A stretch of DNA of 64,000 bases from Thalassospira sp. ER-Se-21-Dark (GCF_017922435.1 NZ_VDEZ01000006.1:1-64000), one strand, 5' to 3'. Counted from the first letter of the stretch, positions 41,650 to 51,152 are shown. Numbers and translations are program-made. The notes: generated from the letters alone by a model not told the origin.

Positions 41650-43143
41650 CTAGAACCCGGCCTCTTCGTTCCAGGTCCGGCCATCGCGTTCGATCAGGGC
41701 GATGGCAGCAGACGGGCCCCACGTTCCGGCGGTATATCCCTTGGGCGTGACATGATTGTTCTGCCACGCATCCTGAATGGCGTCGACCCACTGCCAGGCA
41801 ATATCCTGTTCATCGCGGCGGACAAACAGGGTGTTGTTGCCATCAATCGCATCCAGCAAAAGACGCTCATAGGCATCCGGGCTGCGGCCGCCAAACGCCT
41901 CGGCAAAGGACAGGTTCAATGCCGTCGGACGCAGACGCACAAGCCCCGGTCCCGGGTTCTTGTTATTGAGCACAAGATGGATACCGTCATCAGGCTGCAG
42001 GCGCAGGACCAGCTTGTTGGCCTGATAGTTGGTCATGGATTTTGCCAGCGGGAAAATCTGGTGCGGGACGTCACGGAACTGGATAACGATTTCCGAATGG
42101 CGTTTGGGCAAACGTTTGCCCGTGCGCAGATAGAACGGAACACCTGACCAGCGCCAATTATCAAGTTCTGCCCGGATGGCCACAAAGGTTTCGGTGGTGC
42201 TGTCGGTATTGGCACCTTCCTCTTCGAGGTAACCCGGCACTTCCTTGCCGCCCACAGCGCCCTTGCGGTACTGGCCGCGCACGGTGGAACTATCGATATT
42301 GCTGTCGTTGATCGGCTGAAGGGCTTTCAGCACCTTGACCTTCTCATCGCGGACCGCATCCTGATCAAGGACATAGGGCGGCTCCATCGCGACAAGGCAC
42401 AAAAGCTGCAACATATGGTTCTGCACCATATCGCGCATCGCACCGGCATCGTCATAATAGGACCAGCGGCCTTCGACCCCGACTTCCTCGCCGACCGTGA
42501 TCTGTACGTGATCGATATGCGCGCTGTTCCACAGCGGTTCGAACATCGCATTGGCAAAGCGCAGGATCATAAGGTTCTGCACCGTTTCCTTGCCAAGATA
42601 GTGGTCGATACGGAAAATCTGGTTTTCCTCGAACACTTCACCGATCTGGCCGTTGATTTCACGGCAACTGTCAAGATCATGACCCAGCGGCTTTTCCAGC
42701 ACGACACGGGAATTCGGCGTTACCAGACCTGCCTTTTTCAGATTAAAGGCCATGTCGGCAAACAGCGATGGACTGGTCGAGAAATAAAAGACACGATCAC
42801 GATCAGGCTGATCGGACAGCTTTTCATACAGGACCTTGAACCCGCTTTCATCGCCGGCAGAAACCTGCACATAGGCGATTCGACTGGCGAACTTCGCCCA
42901 GGTCTCGGGTTCGAATTCGCCTTTGGGAATGAACTTCTTCCCGGCTTCTTCCAGCTTGGCCCGGAAATCTTCGTCGCTATGTTCGCTGCGCGATGCGCCA
43001 AAGATGCGGGTCTCATCATCGAAACGCCCGGTGCGTTCCATTTCATACAGTGCGGGAAAAAGTTTACGTAACGCCAGATCTCCGGTCCCACCGAAAATCA
43101 CGATATCCGCGATACGATGCTTAAGCCTTTGCCTTTGTTTCAT
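41650..43143 (-). CDS. zwf: Glucose-6-phosphate 1-dehydrogenase
   Basis: 497 aa from ATG 43143 (MKQRQRLKHRIADIVIFGGT). Oxidises glucose-6-phosphate to the lactone with NADP+ or NAD+. Rossmann start GGTGDLALRKLFPALY, the signature RIDHYLGKETVQNLM with the catalytic His and substrate Lys, and FYLRTGKRLPKR. Follows aglK by 125 nt; that gap has two hairpins. Start of the ED half of the operon. Confidence 0.97.
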   Translation of the reverse strand: MKQRQRLKHRIADIVIFGGTGDLALRKLFPALYEMERTGRFDDETRIFGASRSEHSDEDFRAKLEEAGKKFIPKGEFEPETWAKFASRIAYVQVSAGDESGFKVLYEKLSDQPDRDRVFYFSTSPSLFADMAFNLKKAGLVTPNSRVVLEKPLGHDLDSCREINGQIGEVFEENQIFRIDHYLGKETVQNLMILRFANAMFEPLWNSAHIDHVQITVGEEVGVEGRWSYYDDAGAMRDMVQNHMLQLLCLVAMEPPYVLDQDAVRDEKVKVLKALQPINDSNIDSSTVRGQYRKGAVGGKEVPGYLEEEGANTDSTTETFVAIRAELDNWRWSGVPFYLRTGKRLPKRHSEIVIQFRDVPHQIFPLAKSMTNYQANKLVLRLQPDDGIHLVLNNKNPGPGLVRLRPTALNLSFAEAFGGRSPDAYERLLLDAIDGNNTLFVRRDEQDIAWQWVDAIQDAWQNNHVTPKGYTAGTWGPSAAIALIERDGRTWNEEAGF

Positions 43144-43190
43144 TATGCCCTTAGCCTTCCAACGTTTCCTTCCCGTCGCCAAGGTGGGAC

Positions 43191-43240
43191 CCTGGATCTT
43201 GCGATCCTGGCAGACAATCGGGGCACGGCATTTTGCCGTG
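43191..43240 (-). repeat. Two hairpins between aglK and zwf
   Basis: CCTGGATC/GATCCTGG (43191-43210, one mismatch) and CACGGCA/TGCCGTG (43224-43240, perfect, 3-nt loop). No T-run follows either. They may separate expression of the transport part from the catabolic part of the operon. Confidence 0.5.
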
Positions 43241-43268
43241 GTGGCAATCCCGGCCTTTCCGGAACTGC

Positions 43269-44399
43269 CTATCTGGCAGACAGCTGCGCCGCAAGCGGAG
43301 CGTTATCGACCGCAAGCCGGCGTTTCGCCTTCCCATTCTGGTCGAACAAATAGCAATCCTGTACCCGGGCAGTTACCCCGACAGAGCTCCCTGATGCGAT
43401 TGCCGTATCGCCAGCAACACGGGCAACAAAAAGCTCTTCGGCACCGGTCTGCACATAGACGAGGCCAGCCTCGCCCAGATGTTCAACCACATCGACCGTT
43501 CCTGCGAACAATGCTGTGTCCTGATCAGCAATGTTGCAATGTTCCGGCCTGACGCCCACTGTTACACGATCTCCTGTGGCAAGACCACTGCCATCAACGG
43601 GCAGATCGACGTCTTTACCAGAATCCAGTTTAACCGTAACAGTTTGTTGCGAAACGGCCCCAACAACCGCCGGAACGAAGTTCATTTTAGGCGATCCGAT
43701 AAAGCCTGCAACAAATTGATTTTGCGGGTGATGATAAAGTTCCAGCGGGGATCCAACCTGCTCGACCCGACCGGCCCGCAAGACGACAATTTTATCGGCC
43801 ATCGTCATCGCTTCGACCTGATCATGCGTCACATAAATCATCGTGGACTTCAATTTTTCATGAAGTTTTGTCAACTCGATGCGCATTTGCACACGCAGTG
43901 ACGCGTCAAGGTTCGATAACGGTTCATCAAACAGGAACACGCCGGGTTGGCGCACAATTGCACGCCCAATCGCGACACGCTGTCGCTGACCACCGGAAAG
44001 TTCCTTGGGCTTGCGGTCAAGAAGTTCTTCAAGCTGCAAGATCTTGGCCACCGCCATGACGCGTTCATGCTGCTCGTCCTTGGTCTTTTTCGCCAGATCG
44101 AGCCCGAATGCCATGTTGTCAAACACCGACATGTGCGGATAAAGCGCGTAGGACTGAAACACCATGGCGACACCACGATCCTTGGGCGCGACATTATTAA
44201 CGACCTTACCGCCAATCGACAGTTCCCCGCCCGAGATATCCTCAAGCCCTGCGATCAACCGCAGAAGCGTTGACTTTCCGCACCCTGATGGGCCGACAAA
44301 TACGCAGAACTCACCATCGCGAATATCAAGGTTCACACCATGAATGACATGGACCGGCCCGAACCGCTTTTCGACCTGCTTTAAAACAACATCAGACAT
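43269..44399 (-). CDS. aglK: ABC transporter ATP-binding protein, alpha-glucoside (MalK/UgpC type)
   Basis: 376 aa from ATG 44399. Energises alpha-glucoside import. Walker A GPSGCGKST, ABC signature LSGGQRQRVAIGRAI, Walker B GVFLFDEPLSNLD and the H-loop VTHDQVEAM; a C-terminal TOBE/MalK regulatory domain from about 235. Gene order E-F-G-A-K matches the agl operon of Sinorhizobium. The ATPase may also serve other sugar importers, as MalK-type proteins often do. Confidence 0.93.
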   Translation of the reverse strand: MSDVVLKQVEKRFGPVHVIHGVNLDIRDGEFCVFVGPSGCGKSTLLRLIAGLEDISGGELSIGGKVVNNVAPKDRGVAMVFQSYALYPHMSVFDNMAFGLDLAKKTKDEQHERVMAVAKILQLEELLDRKPKELSGGQRQRVAIGRAIVRQPGVFLFDEPLSNLDASLRVQMRIELTKLHEKLKSTMIYVTHDQVEAMTMADKIVVLRAGRVEQVGSPLELYHHPQNQFVAGFIGSPKMNFVPAVVGAVSQQTVTVKLDSGKDVDLPVDGSGLATGDRVTVGVRPEHCNIADQDTALFAGTVDVVEHLGEAGLVYVQTGAEELFVARVAGDTAIASGSSVGVTARVQDCYLFDQNGKAKRRLAVDNAPLAAQLSAR

Positions 44400-44425
44400 C
44401 TTAAACTTCCCTCTGACTTCTTTTG

Positions 44426-46057
44426 TTATAAGGTCCCGAAATAAAAACCCCACCCCGGCAGCGTCAGGTGACTACCTGCAACTGTGCCGGTGGCAAACGG
44501 GCAGTTCGGTTCGGATTGTCCGGGCAGTGTGACTGTTACCGGATCAGGGGTGGTGTTGAACACGCAAATCGTGCGCACAACGCCAGACATTCGGGCAAAG
44601 GCAATGACATCACCGCCCAGATTTTCCAGCATCTCGATATCGCCATTGATGATTTCCGGATGGCTTTTGCGCCATGCCAGAAGATCGCGATAGAAATTCA
44701 ACAACGAGTTCGGATCTTCAGTCTGATCTGCCACCGCGAGTGCACTGTGCTCTGGCGGAACCGGCAACCACGGCTGATCGCCAAAGGTAAATCCGCCATG
44801 TGGTGCATTGGCATTCAGCCATGGCATCGGTGTGCGGCAACCATCGCGCCCCTTGAATTCTGGCCACATTTCAATGCCGTAGGGATCCCGAAGCAGTTCA
44901 TAAGGTACAACTGCTTCTTCAAGACCAAGTTCTTCGCCCTGATAGATGCACGGGGTTCCACGCAGGGACGTGTAAAGTGCCGGGATCATCCGCAGGCGCG
45001 CATCATTGTCCCCGCCCTTGTCCTTGCCCCAGCGGCTGGCAACGCGCATGAAGTCATGGTTGGACACTGCCCAGCATGGCCAGCCATCCCCCAGCACATC
45101 AAACACGTTTTTGAGCATGTCCCGCACAAGCCCGGTTTCAAGCGGGCTTTCAAGCAGATTGATGGTGTAAGCCATGTGAAGCTTATCCCCGCCTGAAGTG
45201 TATTCCGCCATGGTCGCAAGCGAATTGTCCGAGCCGATTTCACCCACCGTCGTGCTGCCGGGATATTTATCCATTACCGCGCGCAGCTTTTGCAGGAAGG
45301 CTATATTTTCCGGGCGTGTCTTGTCATAGACATGCATCTGGCGTGTATACGGGTTTTCCTTTGGCGCACCTTCCGGGCGATGTGTGCCCGGAACCCATGG
45401 CGGGTTATCACGCAACTCCGCGTCATGAACATAGAAGTTCGCCGTATCAAGCCGGAACCCGTCCACCCCGCGCCGCAGCCAGAATTCGACATCATCAAGC
45501 AACTGCGCCTGCACATCCGGGTTATGGAAATTCAGATCCGGCTGACTGACCAGGAAGTTGTGCATGTAATATTGCTGTCGCGTGGTATCGAATTTCCACG
45601 CCGACCCGCCAAAGATCGACAGCCAGTTATTGGGCGGCGTGCCATCGGGTTTTGGATCGGCCCAGACATACCAGTCGGCTTTGGGGTTATCACGTGATGA
45701 ACGACTTTCCTTGAACCAGTCATGCTGATCCGAGCTGTGTGACAGCACCTGATCAATCGTGACCCGCAGGCCCAAGTCATGGGCACGTTCAACCAGATGA
45801 TCGAAATCGGCCAGCGTGCCAAACATCGGATCGACATCACGATAGTCGGCCACGTCATAGCCGAAATCCTTCATCGGCGAGGTAAAGAACGGCGACAGCC
45901 AGATCCCGTCCACACCAAGCGACGCGACATATTCCAGTTTTTGGGTCACCCCCGGCAGATCGCCGATCCCGTCACCGTTGGAATCAAAGAAACTGCGCGG
46001 ATAGATTTGATACAGGACGCCACCGCGCCACCAGTTTTGATCACCGGCCAAAGCCAT
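44426..46057 (-). CDS. aglA: Alpha-glucosidase, GH13
   Basis: 543 aa, no signal peptide, cytosolic. Hydrolyses imported alpha-glucosides (maltose, trehalose or sucrose types) to glucose. N-terminal WWRGGVLYQIYPRSFFDSNG, then GVDGIWLSPFFTSPM, nucleophile Asp in GVDGFRLDTANFYVHD, acid/base Glu in STTVGEIGSDN, and the Asp of AVSNHDFMRVASRWG. The set fits GH13 oligo-1,6/alpha-glucosidases (subfamily 23-like). It lies between the permease aglG and aglK. Confidence 0.93.
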   Translation of the reverse strand: MALAGDQNWWRGGVLYQIYPRSFFDSNGDGIGDLPGVTQKLEYVASLGVDGIWLSPFFTSPMKDFGYDVADYRDVDPMFGTLADFDHLVERAHDLGLRVTIDQVLSHSSDQHDWFKESRSSRDNPKADWYVWADPKPDGTPPNNWLSIFGGSAWKFDTTRQQYYMHNFLVSQPDLNFHNPDVQAQLLDDVEFWLRRGVDGFRLDTANFYVHDAELRDNPPWVPGTHRPEGAPKENPYTRQMHVYDKTRPENIAFLQKLRAVMDKYPGSTTVGEIGSDNSLATMAEYTSGGDKLHMAYTINLLESPLETGLVRDMLKNVFDVLGDGWPCWAVSNHDFMRVASRWGKDKGGDNDARLRMIPALYTSLRGTPCIYQGEELGLEEAVVPYELLRDPYGIEMWPEFKGRDGCRTPMPWLNANAPHGGFTFGDQPWLPVPPEHSALAVADQTEDPNSLLNFYRDLLAWRKSHPEIINGDIEMLENLGGDVIAFARMSGVVRTICVFNTTPDPVTVTLPGQSEPNCPFATGTVAGSHLTLPGWGFYFGTL

Positions 46058-46095
46058 TTTTGATCACCTTCAAGTCAATTTGGGACGAGATCGCA

Positions 46096-46935
46096 TCAAC
46101 CTTTGACAGCGCCAGCCGTCAGGCCGGACACGATGCGACGTTGGAAAATCAGAACCAGAACAATCAATGGAACCGTCACGATGACCGATGCCGCCATGAT
46201 ATTGCCCCAAGGCATTTCAAACTGGCTCGCACCTGAAATCAGGGCGATGGCGACCGGCACGGTGCGCTGTTCATTGGTCAGGGTAAAGGTCAGGGCAAAC
46301 AGGAACTCGTTCCAGGCCATGATGAAGGCCAGTAGCCCGGTGGTTACCATGGCCGGCCACATGACGGGCAGGAACACCCGCGTGATTACCGTCCACGGGC
46401 TAGCGCCATCCATGACAGCCGCTTCTTCGAGTTCGCGGGGCAGTTCGCGCATGAATGCCGTCAGAATCCAGACCGTGAATGGCAAGGTCAGCATCATGTA
46501 TGAAATCGCCAAACCGAACATGCTGTTATAAAGCCCGACCGCACGGATCAGCTCAAACATGCCCGACAGAACAGCCACTTGCGGGAACATCGACACCGAC
46601 AAAATGGTGATCAGCAGCAACCCACGTCCGGCGAACTTGACGCGCGCCAGCGCATAGGATGCGGTTACCCCCATCAGAAGGGAAAGAGCAACCACCAGTA
46701 CGCTAACAAAGATCGAATTGAAGATATTCCGCCCGAACGGCTGACCTTCGAACACCGAGAGATAGTTTGCTAAGCTGAAGCTTTCGGGCAGATAATTGAC
46801 TTCAAACAGGGCCGATCCGGTTTCGAACGCGGTCAGGATCGCATAGTAAAACGGGAACACCGCAAACAGGACGATCACGCCGACCAGCAAATAGAAGCCA
46901 GCCTTTTTGACGATGTCATTAAAGGTCATATCCAT
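46096..46935 (-). CDS. aglG: ABC sugar permease, MalG type
   Basis: 279 aa from ATG 46935 (MDMTFNDIVKKAGF). Six membrane helices; the EAA loop is ELPRELEEAAVMDGASPWTV followed by ITRVFLPVMWP, which contacts AglK. Starts just after the aglF stop, so the two permease subunits are made together. Confidence 0.93.
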   Translation of the reverse strand: MDMTFNDIVKKAGFYLLVGVIVLFAVFPFYYAILTAFETGSALFEVNYLPESFSLANYLSVFEGQPFGRNIFNSIFVSVLVVALSLLMGVTASYALARVKFAGRGLLLITILSVSMFPQVAVLSGMFELIRAVGLYNSMFGLAISYMMLTLPFTVWILTAFMRELPRELEEAAVMDGASPWTVITRVFLPVMWPAMVTTGLLAFIMAWNEFLFALTFTLTNEQRTVPVAIALISGASQFEMPWGNIMAASVIVTVPLIVLVLIFQRRIVSGLTAGAVKG

Positions 46936-46936
46936 C

Positions 46937-47860
46937 TTAGTGCCCCCCTTCATCAAGGCGCACACGGCCAATCATGATATAAGCCATGATGCAAAACGCG
47001 ATTACCAGGAACAGCAGTGTGGATGCGGCAGAGCCATATCCAACTTCCTGAAAATCGACCAATATCTGTCGGGCATAGACCGACATGGTCATGGTGTTGG
47101 GATTGTTCGGCGTCAGCACGTAAATCACGTCAAACACCCGAAGAGCATCAAGCGCACGGAAGATAACCGCAACCATCAGGGCTGGCTTGATCAGCGGCAA
47201 GGTCACCTTGAAGAACACCTTGACCGGGTGAATGCCATCGACCTTGGCGGCTTCGTAACAGTCACTTGGCAACATCTGAAGGGCTGCGAGTGTCAAAAGC
47301 GCCATAAATGGCGTCGTTTTCCAGACATCGACCATGATGACGGCGGCCATCGCCATTTGCGGATTGGCCGTCCATGCGATCGGTGCGTCGATAAAGCCAA
47401 GAGCAATGAACAGGTCATTGATGATGCCGAACTGATCATGAAGCATCCAGTTCCACATCTTGGCTGACACAATCGTCGGAATTGCCCACGGAATCAGAAC
47501 AGCAGCACGGACAAGCGCGCGCCCCTTGAATTCCTGATTGAGGACAAGGGCAACAATGATGCCCAGAACCGTCTCAAGCGAGACCGAAATCACCGAGAAA
47601 TAAATCGTATTCCAGACCGCCTGCCACCATTCCGGATCAGCCAGAAGCCCAAATGTCTCGCCGTCATAAACGGCATAGAAATTCTCAAACCCGATAAAGC
47701 CGTAGCTGCCAAGATCAGACAGATTTGCATCGGTAAAGCCGAAGATAAACGTTCGAAGCAAGGGCCAGCCTGCCACTGCGGCCAGAATGACCAGCATCGG
47801 GGTCAGGAACAACCAGGCCGAACGCCGTCTTGAACGTGTCAGGGACGAAACCTGCGCCAT
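46937..47860 (-). CDS. aglF: ABC sugar permease, MalF type
   Basis: 307 aa with six to seven membrane helices. The EAA loop is LQMLPSDCYEAAKVDGIHPV then KVFFKVTLPLIKPAL. Short MalF form without the large periplasmic domain, as usual for CUT1 importers of alphaproteobacteria. Separated from aglE by a 167-bp gap with a strong hairpin. Confidence 0.93.
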   Translation of the reverse strand: MAQVSSLTRSRRRSAWLFLTPMLVILAAVAGWPLLRTFIFGFTDANLSDLGSYGFIGFENFYAVYDGETFGLLADPEWWQAVWNTIYFSVISVSLETVLGIIVALVLNQEFKGRALVRAAVLIPWAIPTIVSAKMWNWMLHDQFGIINDLFIALGFIDAPIAWTANPQMAMAAVIMVDVWKTTPFMALLTLAALQMLPSDCYEAAKVDGIHPVKVFFKVTLPLIKPALMVAVIFRALDALRVFDVIYVLTPNNPNTMTMSVYARQILVDFQEVGYGSAASTLLFLVIAFCIMAYIMIGRVRLDEGGH

Positions 47861-47980
47861 GTTACTGCTCTTGATATTGAAGTCAGACGGAGCAATGCCC
47901 GTCAGTTACCCGGCTTGCCGTTTTCCGATGTTAACAGCCGCTACTTCGGATGCGTTCATCGCAGCAACCCGGCCTTGTGT

Positions 47981-48020
47981 CCGTCGGCGGAGCGTCGTGT
48001 TTTGACGCCCCGCCCGACGG
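47981..48020 (-). repeat. Strong hairpin between aglE and aglF
   Basis: On the minus strand CCGTCGG...GGCGTC pairs with GACGCT...CCGACGG (47981-48020) around AAAACAC. It lies 7 bp after the aglE stop and has no T-run. Typical 3' stabiliser letting the binding protein outnumber the permease. Confidence 0.7.
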
Positions 48021-48027
48021 ATGGGCG

Positions 48028-49302
48028 TTACCAACCGGAACGCTTGATGCGTTTAAGGCTACGTTCAAGCCCGGTAAGGGCCTCATCAGCAGTCTGGTTG
48101 CCAGAAAGGGCACTATGAACAGCCTGCCAGAACTCGCTTGAAACCTTGTTATAGTTTGAACCGGTCACAGTTGACGGACGCGGTGCGGCATTGACAAAGG
48201 TGTCATAAAGATCGCCAAAGAACGGGTTAGCCGAAAGAACTTCTTCGTCCTGATAGAGATCGGCAATCGTCGGATTATAGGACCCTTTGATGGCACGGCG
48301 TTTCTGTTCCTCATAGGAGGTCAGGAACTTCACAAGGTCTGCGGCAAGTTCAGGGTTTTCGGAATATTTGGAAACTGAGAGCTGCCAACCGCCAAGGGCT
48401 GCTGCCGAACGGCCATCTTCACCACCCTTTGGCAGGGCAGCGACACCGACCTTGCCTTTGACCGGGCTGTCAGCAGAGTTTGCCAGCGACCAGGCATAAG
48501 GCCAGTTGCGCATGAAGACCGAGTTGCCCGACTGGAACACACCACGTGCTTCTTCTTCGGCATAACCAAGAACACCTTCCGGCGAAATCGTACCTACCCA
48601 GCCCGCAGCAGTGCGGATGGCTTCCTTGGCGGCATCGTTATTGATCGAAATGTCGCCATTTGGCTCAACAACCGATCCTCCGTTATAGGAAACAACCCAT
48701 TCCAGCGCGTCGCAGGTCAGGCCTTCATACGCACGGCCCTGGAACACATGGCCCCACATCTTGTCGTTGCCAGCCTTGCGTTCGCCTTCCTGAATTTTCT
48801 GGGCCGTCGCGGTCAGTTGTTCCCAGGTTTCCGGGACGGGCTCACCGTACTTTTCCAGAAGATCCTTGCGGTAATAAAGAACACCTGCATCGGTGTACCA
48901 CGGCATGGCAACCAGACGATCTTCGAAGGTGTTGTTGGCAACAATGGCTTCAAAGTGTGCTTTGGCCTCTTCGGCCATATGATCGTTCAGATCAATGAAG
49001 TGATTACCAAGAATACCCGGCCAGATCACATCGATCTGAAAGACGTCGATATCGGCCGAACCGGCGGCCAGAATTTGCTGGTAAAGGGCCAGACGTTCGG
49101 TGGTGGAGTTCGGAGTGGAAATCACCGAAACCTCGTTACCGGTTTTGGCCGCCCAAGCATCGACACCTTCCTGACACAACGCAAGTTCCTGACCAACCGC
49201 GCCACACGAAATCGAAATTTTGGCTGCATGTGCCGACCCGGCGATGGTGATGGCTGCGCCAAAGACGCCCGCAGTCGCGAGCAACTTTTTCATCAAGGTC
49301 AT
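48028..49302 (-). CDS. aglE: Alpha-glucoside ABC transporter substrate-binding protein
   Basis: 424 aa from ATG 49302 (MTLMKKLLATAGVFG), SD AGGGAGG. Sec signal ends near SAHAAK. Family 1 sugar receptor with VISTPNSTTERLALYQQILA, DVFQIDVIWPGILGNHFIDL and FMRNWPYAWSLANS. First gene of the operon; the 276-bp region to the divergent AraC gene must hold both promoters. Confidence 0.93.
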   Translation of the reverse strand: MTLMKKLLATAGVFGAAITIAGSAHAAKISISCGAVGQELALCQEGVDAWAAKTGNEVSVISTPNSTTERLALYQQILAAGSADIDVFQIDVIWPGILGNHFIDLNDHMAEEAKAHFEAIVANNTFEDRLVAMPWYTDAGVLYYRKDLLEKYGEPVPETWEQLTATAQKIQEGERKAGNDKMWGHVFQGRAYEGLTCDALEWVVSYNGGSVVEPNGDISINNDAAKEAIRTAAGWVGTISPEGVLGYAEEEARGVFQSGNSVFMRNWPYAWSLANSADSPVKGKVGVAALPKGGEDGRSAAALGGWQLSVSKYSENPELAADLVKFLTSYEEQKRRAIKGSYNPTIADLYQDEEVLSANPFFGDLYDTFVNAAPRPSTVTGSNYNKVSSEFWQAVHSALSGNQTADEALTGLERSLKRIKRSGW

Positions 49303-49578
49303 GGAGACCTCCCTATATTGATGTTTGTTTTCCATGCAGCCTTTCGGCGGCTGCCTTGTTTGTTCTTATTGGACGTATTTCTGTGCAGGATGGGTTCCGC
49401 GCCAGAACCCCAGTCGCACTATTTGGCTACAATCAATTCGGATTTTGCTTTCCCGGCGCGGAACCATCCGATTGAAAAAGGATACGCCTGATATGACCTT
49501 TTCAAAGTGTCATATCCTTCAAAGGATGATACTATTCTGCAAATTCAACGCCAATAGTCCTACAATTGACGGGTTAAA

Positions 49579-50568
49579 ATGCGAATCATCCAGGAACGAA
49601 TTACCAATCCAGATGGATATAGCTGGGGTTATTTCCATTATGTCTGGGATGATTTCCGCTGTAACTGGCACCAGCACCCGGAATATGAAATGACCCTGAC
49701 GCTCAACGCCAAAGGGTCGCGTCTGATTGGTGATCATCGTCAGGATTTCGATGGTATCGACTTTGCCATGGTCGGCCCCAACCTGCCCCATTTGTGGGAA
49801 TGCAAACGTATCGACCCGTCCCGCCCGATTGAAGTTTATGTCATGTGGCTGTCTCAGGAATGGGTGCAGAACCTGACCCATGACTTTGTCGAATTTGCCG
49901 ACTTCCACGAATTGTTTGATCGGGCACGCCGTGGTCTTTCCTTTACCGAAGACGCTGTTGCCAAGGTGGAGAGTATCTGCCCCAAGCTTGATAGTGCCAA
50001 ACCACGCGCACGCTTCATCCTGATGATTGAAATGCTGGAAACCCTTCTGGCCGGGATCGACCGCCCCTTGGCATCCGCCAATTTCCGGGGCGAGGCTGGT
50101 CACAACAGTGAATCGATCCGGGTTGACCGCGCCCTTGCCTTCATCCATGCCCATCACGCTGAACCGTTGCGCGTTTCTGCCCTGGCCGATGTCGCGGGTG
50201 TAAGTGAAAGCAGCTTCTATCGTCTGTTCAAACGCTACACCGGGCGCAGCGTGGTGGAATATTTGAACGAATACCGCATCTCGCGGGCGTGCGTTCAGTT
50301 GTCACGCACCGATCTGCCGATTTACCAGATTGCGGAAAATAACGGCTTTCCCAACCTGTCCAACTTCAATCGTCGCTTCCGGCAATATCGCGGCAAATCG
50401 GCCAATGCCTATCGCGAGAACATCCGGGTTCATGGCCAGTTCCCCGATCATCCGCCGACACCGGCCGCAGTCGCAGGTGCCGTTCCCGCCCGACCGCTTC
50501 CAAGCGAAGTTGATGGCATCCCGTCACGCACAGCCATCCCGGCAGCAACGATTGATGCGGCCGAGTAA
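49579..50568 (+). CDS. AraC-family regulator, probable activator of the agl-ED operon
   Basis: 329 aa. N-terminal cupin-like sensor (HQHPEYEMTLTLNAKGSRLI) and two C-terminal HTH motifs: VSALADVAGVSESSFYRLFK and IYQIAENNGFPNLSNFNRRF. Divergent from aglE. In Sinorhizobium the agl operon has a LacI-type regulator, so an AraC protein here is a swap of regulator. Its ligand should be a glucoside or glucose derivative. Confidence 0.9.
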   Translation: MRIIQERITNPDGYSWGYFHYVWDDFRCNWHQHPEYEMTLTLNAKGSRLIGDHRQDFDGIDFAMVGPNLPHLWECKRIDPSRPIEVYVMWLSQEWVQNLTHDFVEFADFHELFDRARRGLSFTEDAVAKVESICPKLDSAKPRARFILMIEMLETLLAGIDRPLASANFRGEAGHNSESIRVDRALAFIHAHHAEPLRVSALADVAGVSESSFYRLFKRYTGRSVVEYLNEYRISRACVQLSRTDLPIYQIAENNGFPNLSNFNRRFRQYRGKSANAYRENIRVHGQFPDHPPTPAAVAGAVPARPLPSEVDGIPSRTAIPAATIDAAE

Positions 50569-50748
50569 AAGAACATCGGCGTTCATTTTATCAAGACTCG
50601 CGCAAAGGTACTGTTTTCTGCGGATTTGATTAAACCCGAGTCTCCCCCCTTTGACGTGAATGTTCTCATTCTCACCAAAAAAAGAGAACATTTGAGAACG
50701 CAATCTTTATATTTAAATTCAATCACTTAATATAGACGCCTGCATTTT

Positions 50749-50784
50749 GTTCCAATTTTGTTCTTGCGAGAACAAAATCAGAAC
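50749..50784 (+). promoter_or_regulatory. Two alphaproteobacterial LexA boxes (SOS), inverted pair
   Basis: GTTCCAATTTTGTTC (50749-50763) is GTTC-N7-GTTC and GAACAAAATCAGAAC (50770-50784) is GAAC-N7-GAAC, each an exact match to the alphaproteobacterial LexA box. They are separated by 6 bp and together form a larger palindrome (ATTTTGTTCT/AGAACAAAAT). They lie 38 bp before a small ORF. Confidence 0.82.
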
Positions 50785-50821
50785 AGTATGGTTTCCTCAG
50801 ACAGATTGAGGAGGACACACC

Positions 50822-50953
50822 ATGCTGAAACTGATCGAGAACCCGACCCGCTTAAACGAGCTTTGCAGCACAGTCGCTGTTGTCGGCAGCACAGGATTTT
50901 TCCTGTTTGTGATCGGACTTGGTATGGCCCAGACCCTTCGCGGTCTTGTCTAG
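50822..50953 (+). CDS. 43-aa single-span membrane protein under LexA control
   Basis: 43 aa: a charged N-terminus MLKLIENPTRLNELC, then one hydrophobic span (about residues 17-36, VAVVGSTGFFLFVIGLGMAQ) and a short basic tail TLRGLV. SD GAGGAGG sits 7 nt before ATG. I do not recognise a family. Its size, single span and double LexA box recall the Caulobacter SOS-induced division inhibitor SidA (29 aa), so a role in halting division after DNA damage is inferred. A structured 3' region and a strong terminator follow. Confidence 0.75.
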   Translation: MLKLIENPTRLNELCSTVAVVGSTGFFLFVIGLGMAQTLRGLV

Positions 50954-51152
50954 GAATTCCCAACACACGTTATTTGTGTTTCTGAGGCCCGGACCATAAG
51001 CCACCCAGCTTTTGTCCATCACGGGCGTCTGACCGGCAGGCAACCCCGCACCCAAACCCTGTCCTGCCTGTCGGTCAGATCTTCCCTACGCCCGGTCTTC
51101 CCCATGGGGCCTCATGGACCGCAATAATGCTTTCCGCATACTCCGCCTACTG
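50954..51152 (+). other. Structured 3' region after the LexA-controlled microprotein gene
   Basis: About 200 bp with no gene. It contains CTGACCG-GCAGGCA and TGCCTGT-CGGTCAG (about 51030-51078), a near-perfect long stem, and other GC-rich short repeats. It lies inside the transcript that ends at 51187. It may be a long 3' UTR or the source of a small RNA. Confidence 0.4.

Noticed and set aside
50686..50699. GAAC-N6-GAAC upstream of the microprotein
   Set aside because: Spacing is 6, not the 7 required by the alphaproteobacterial LexA box; the two exact boxes downstream are enough.
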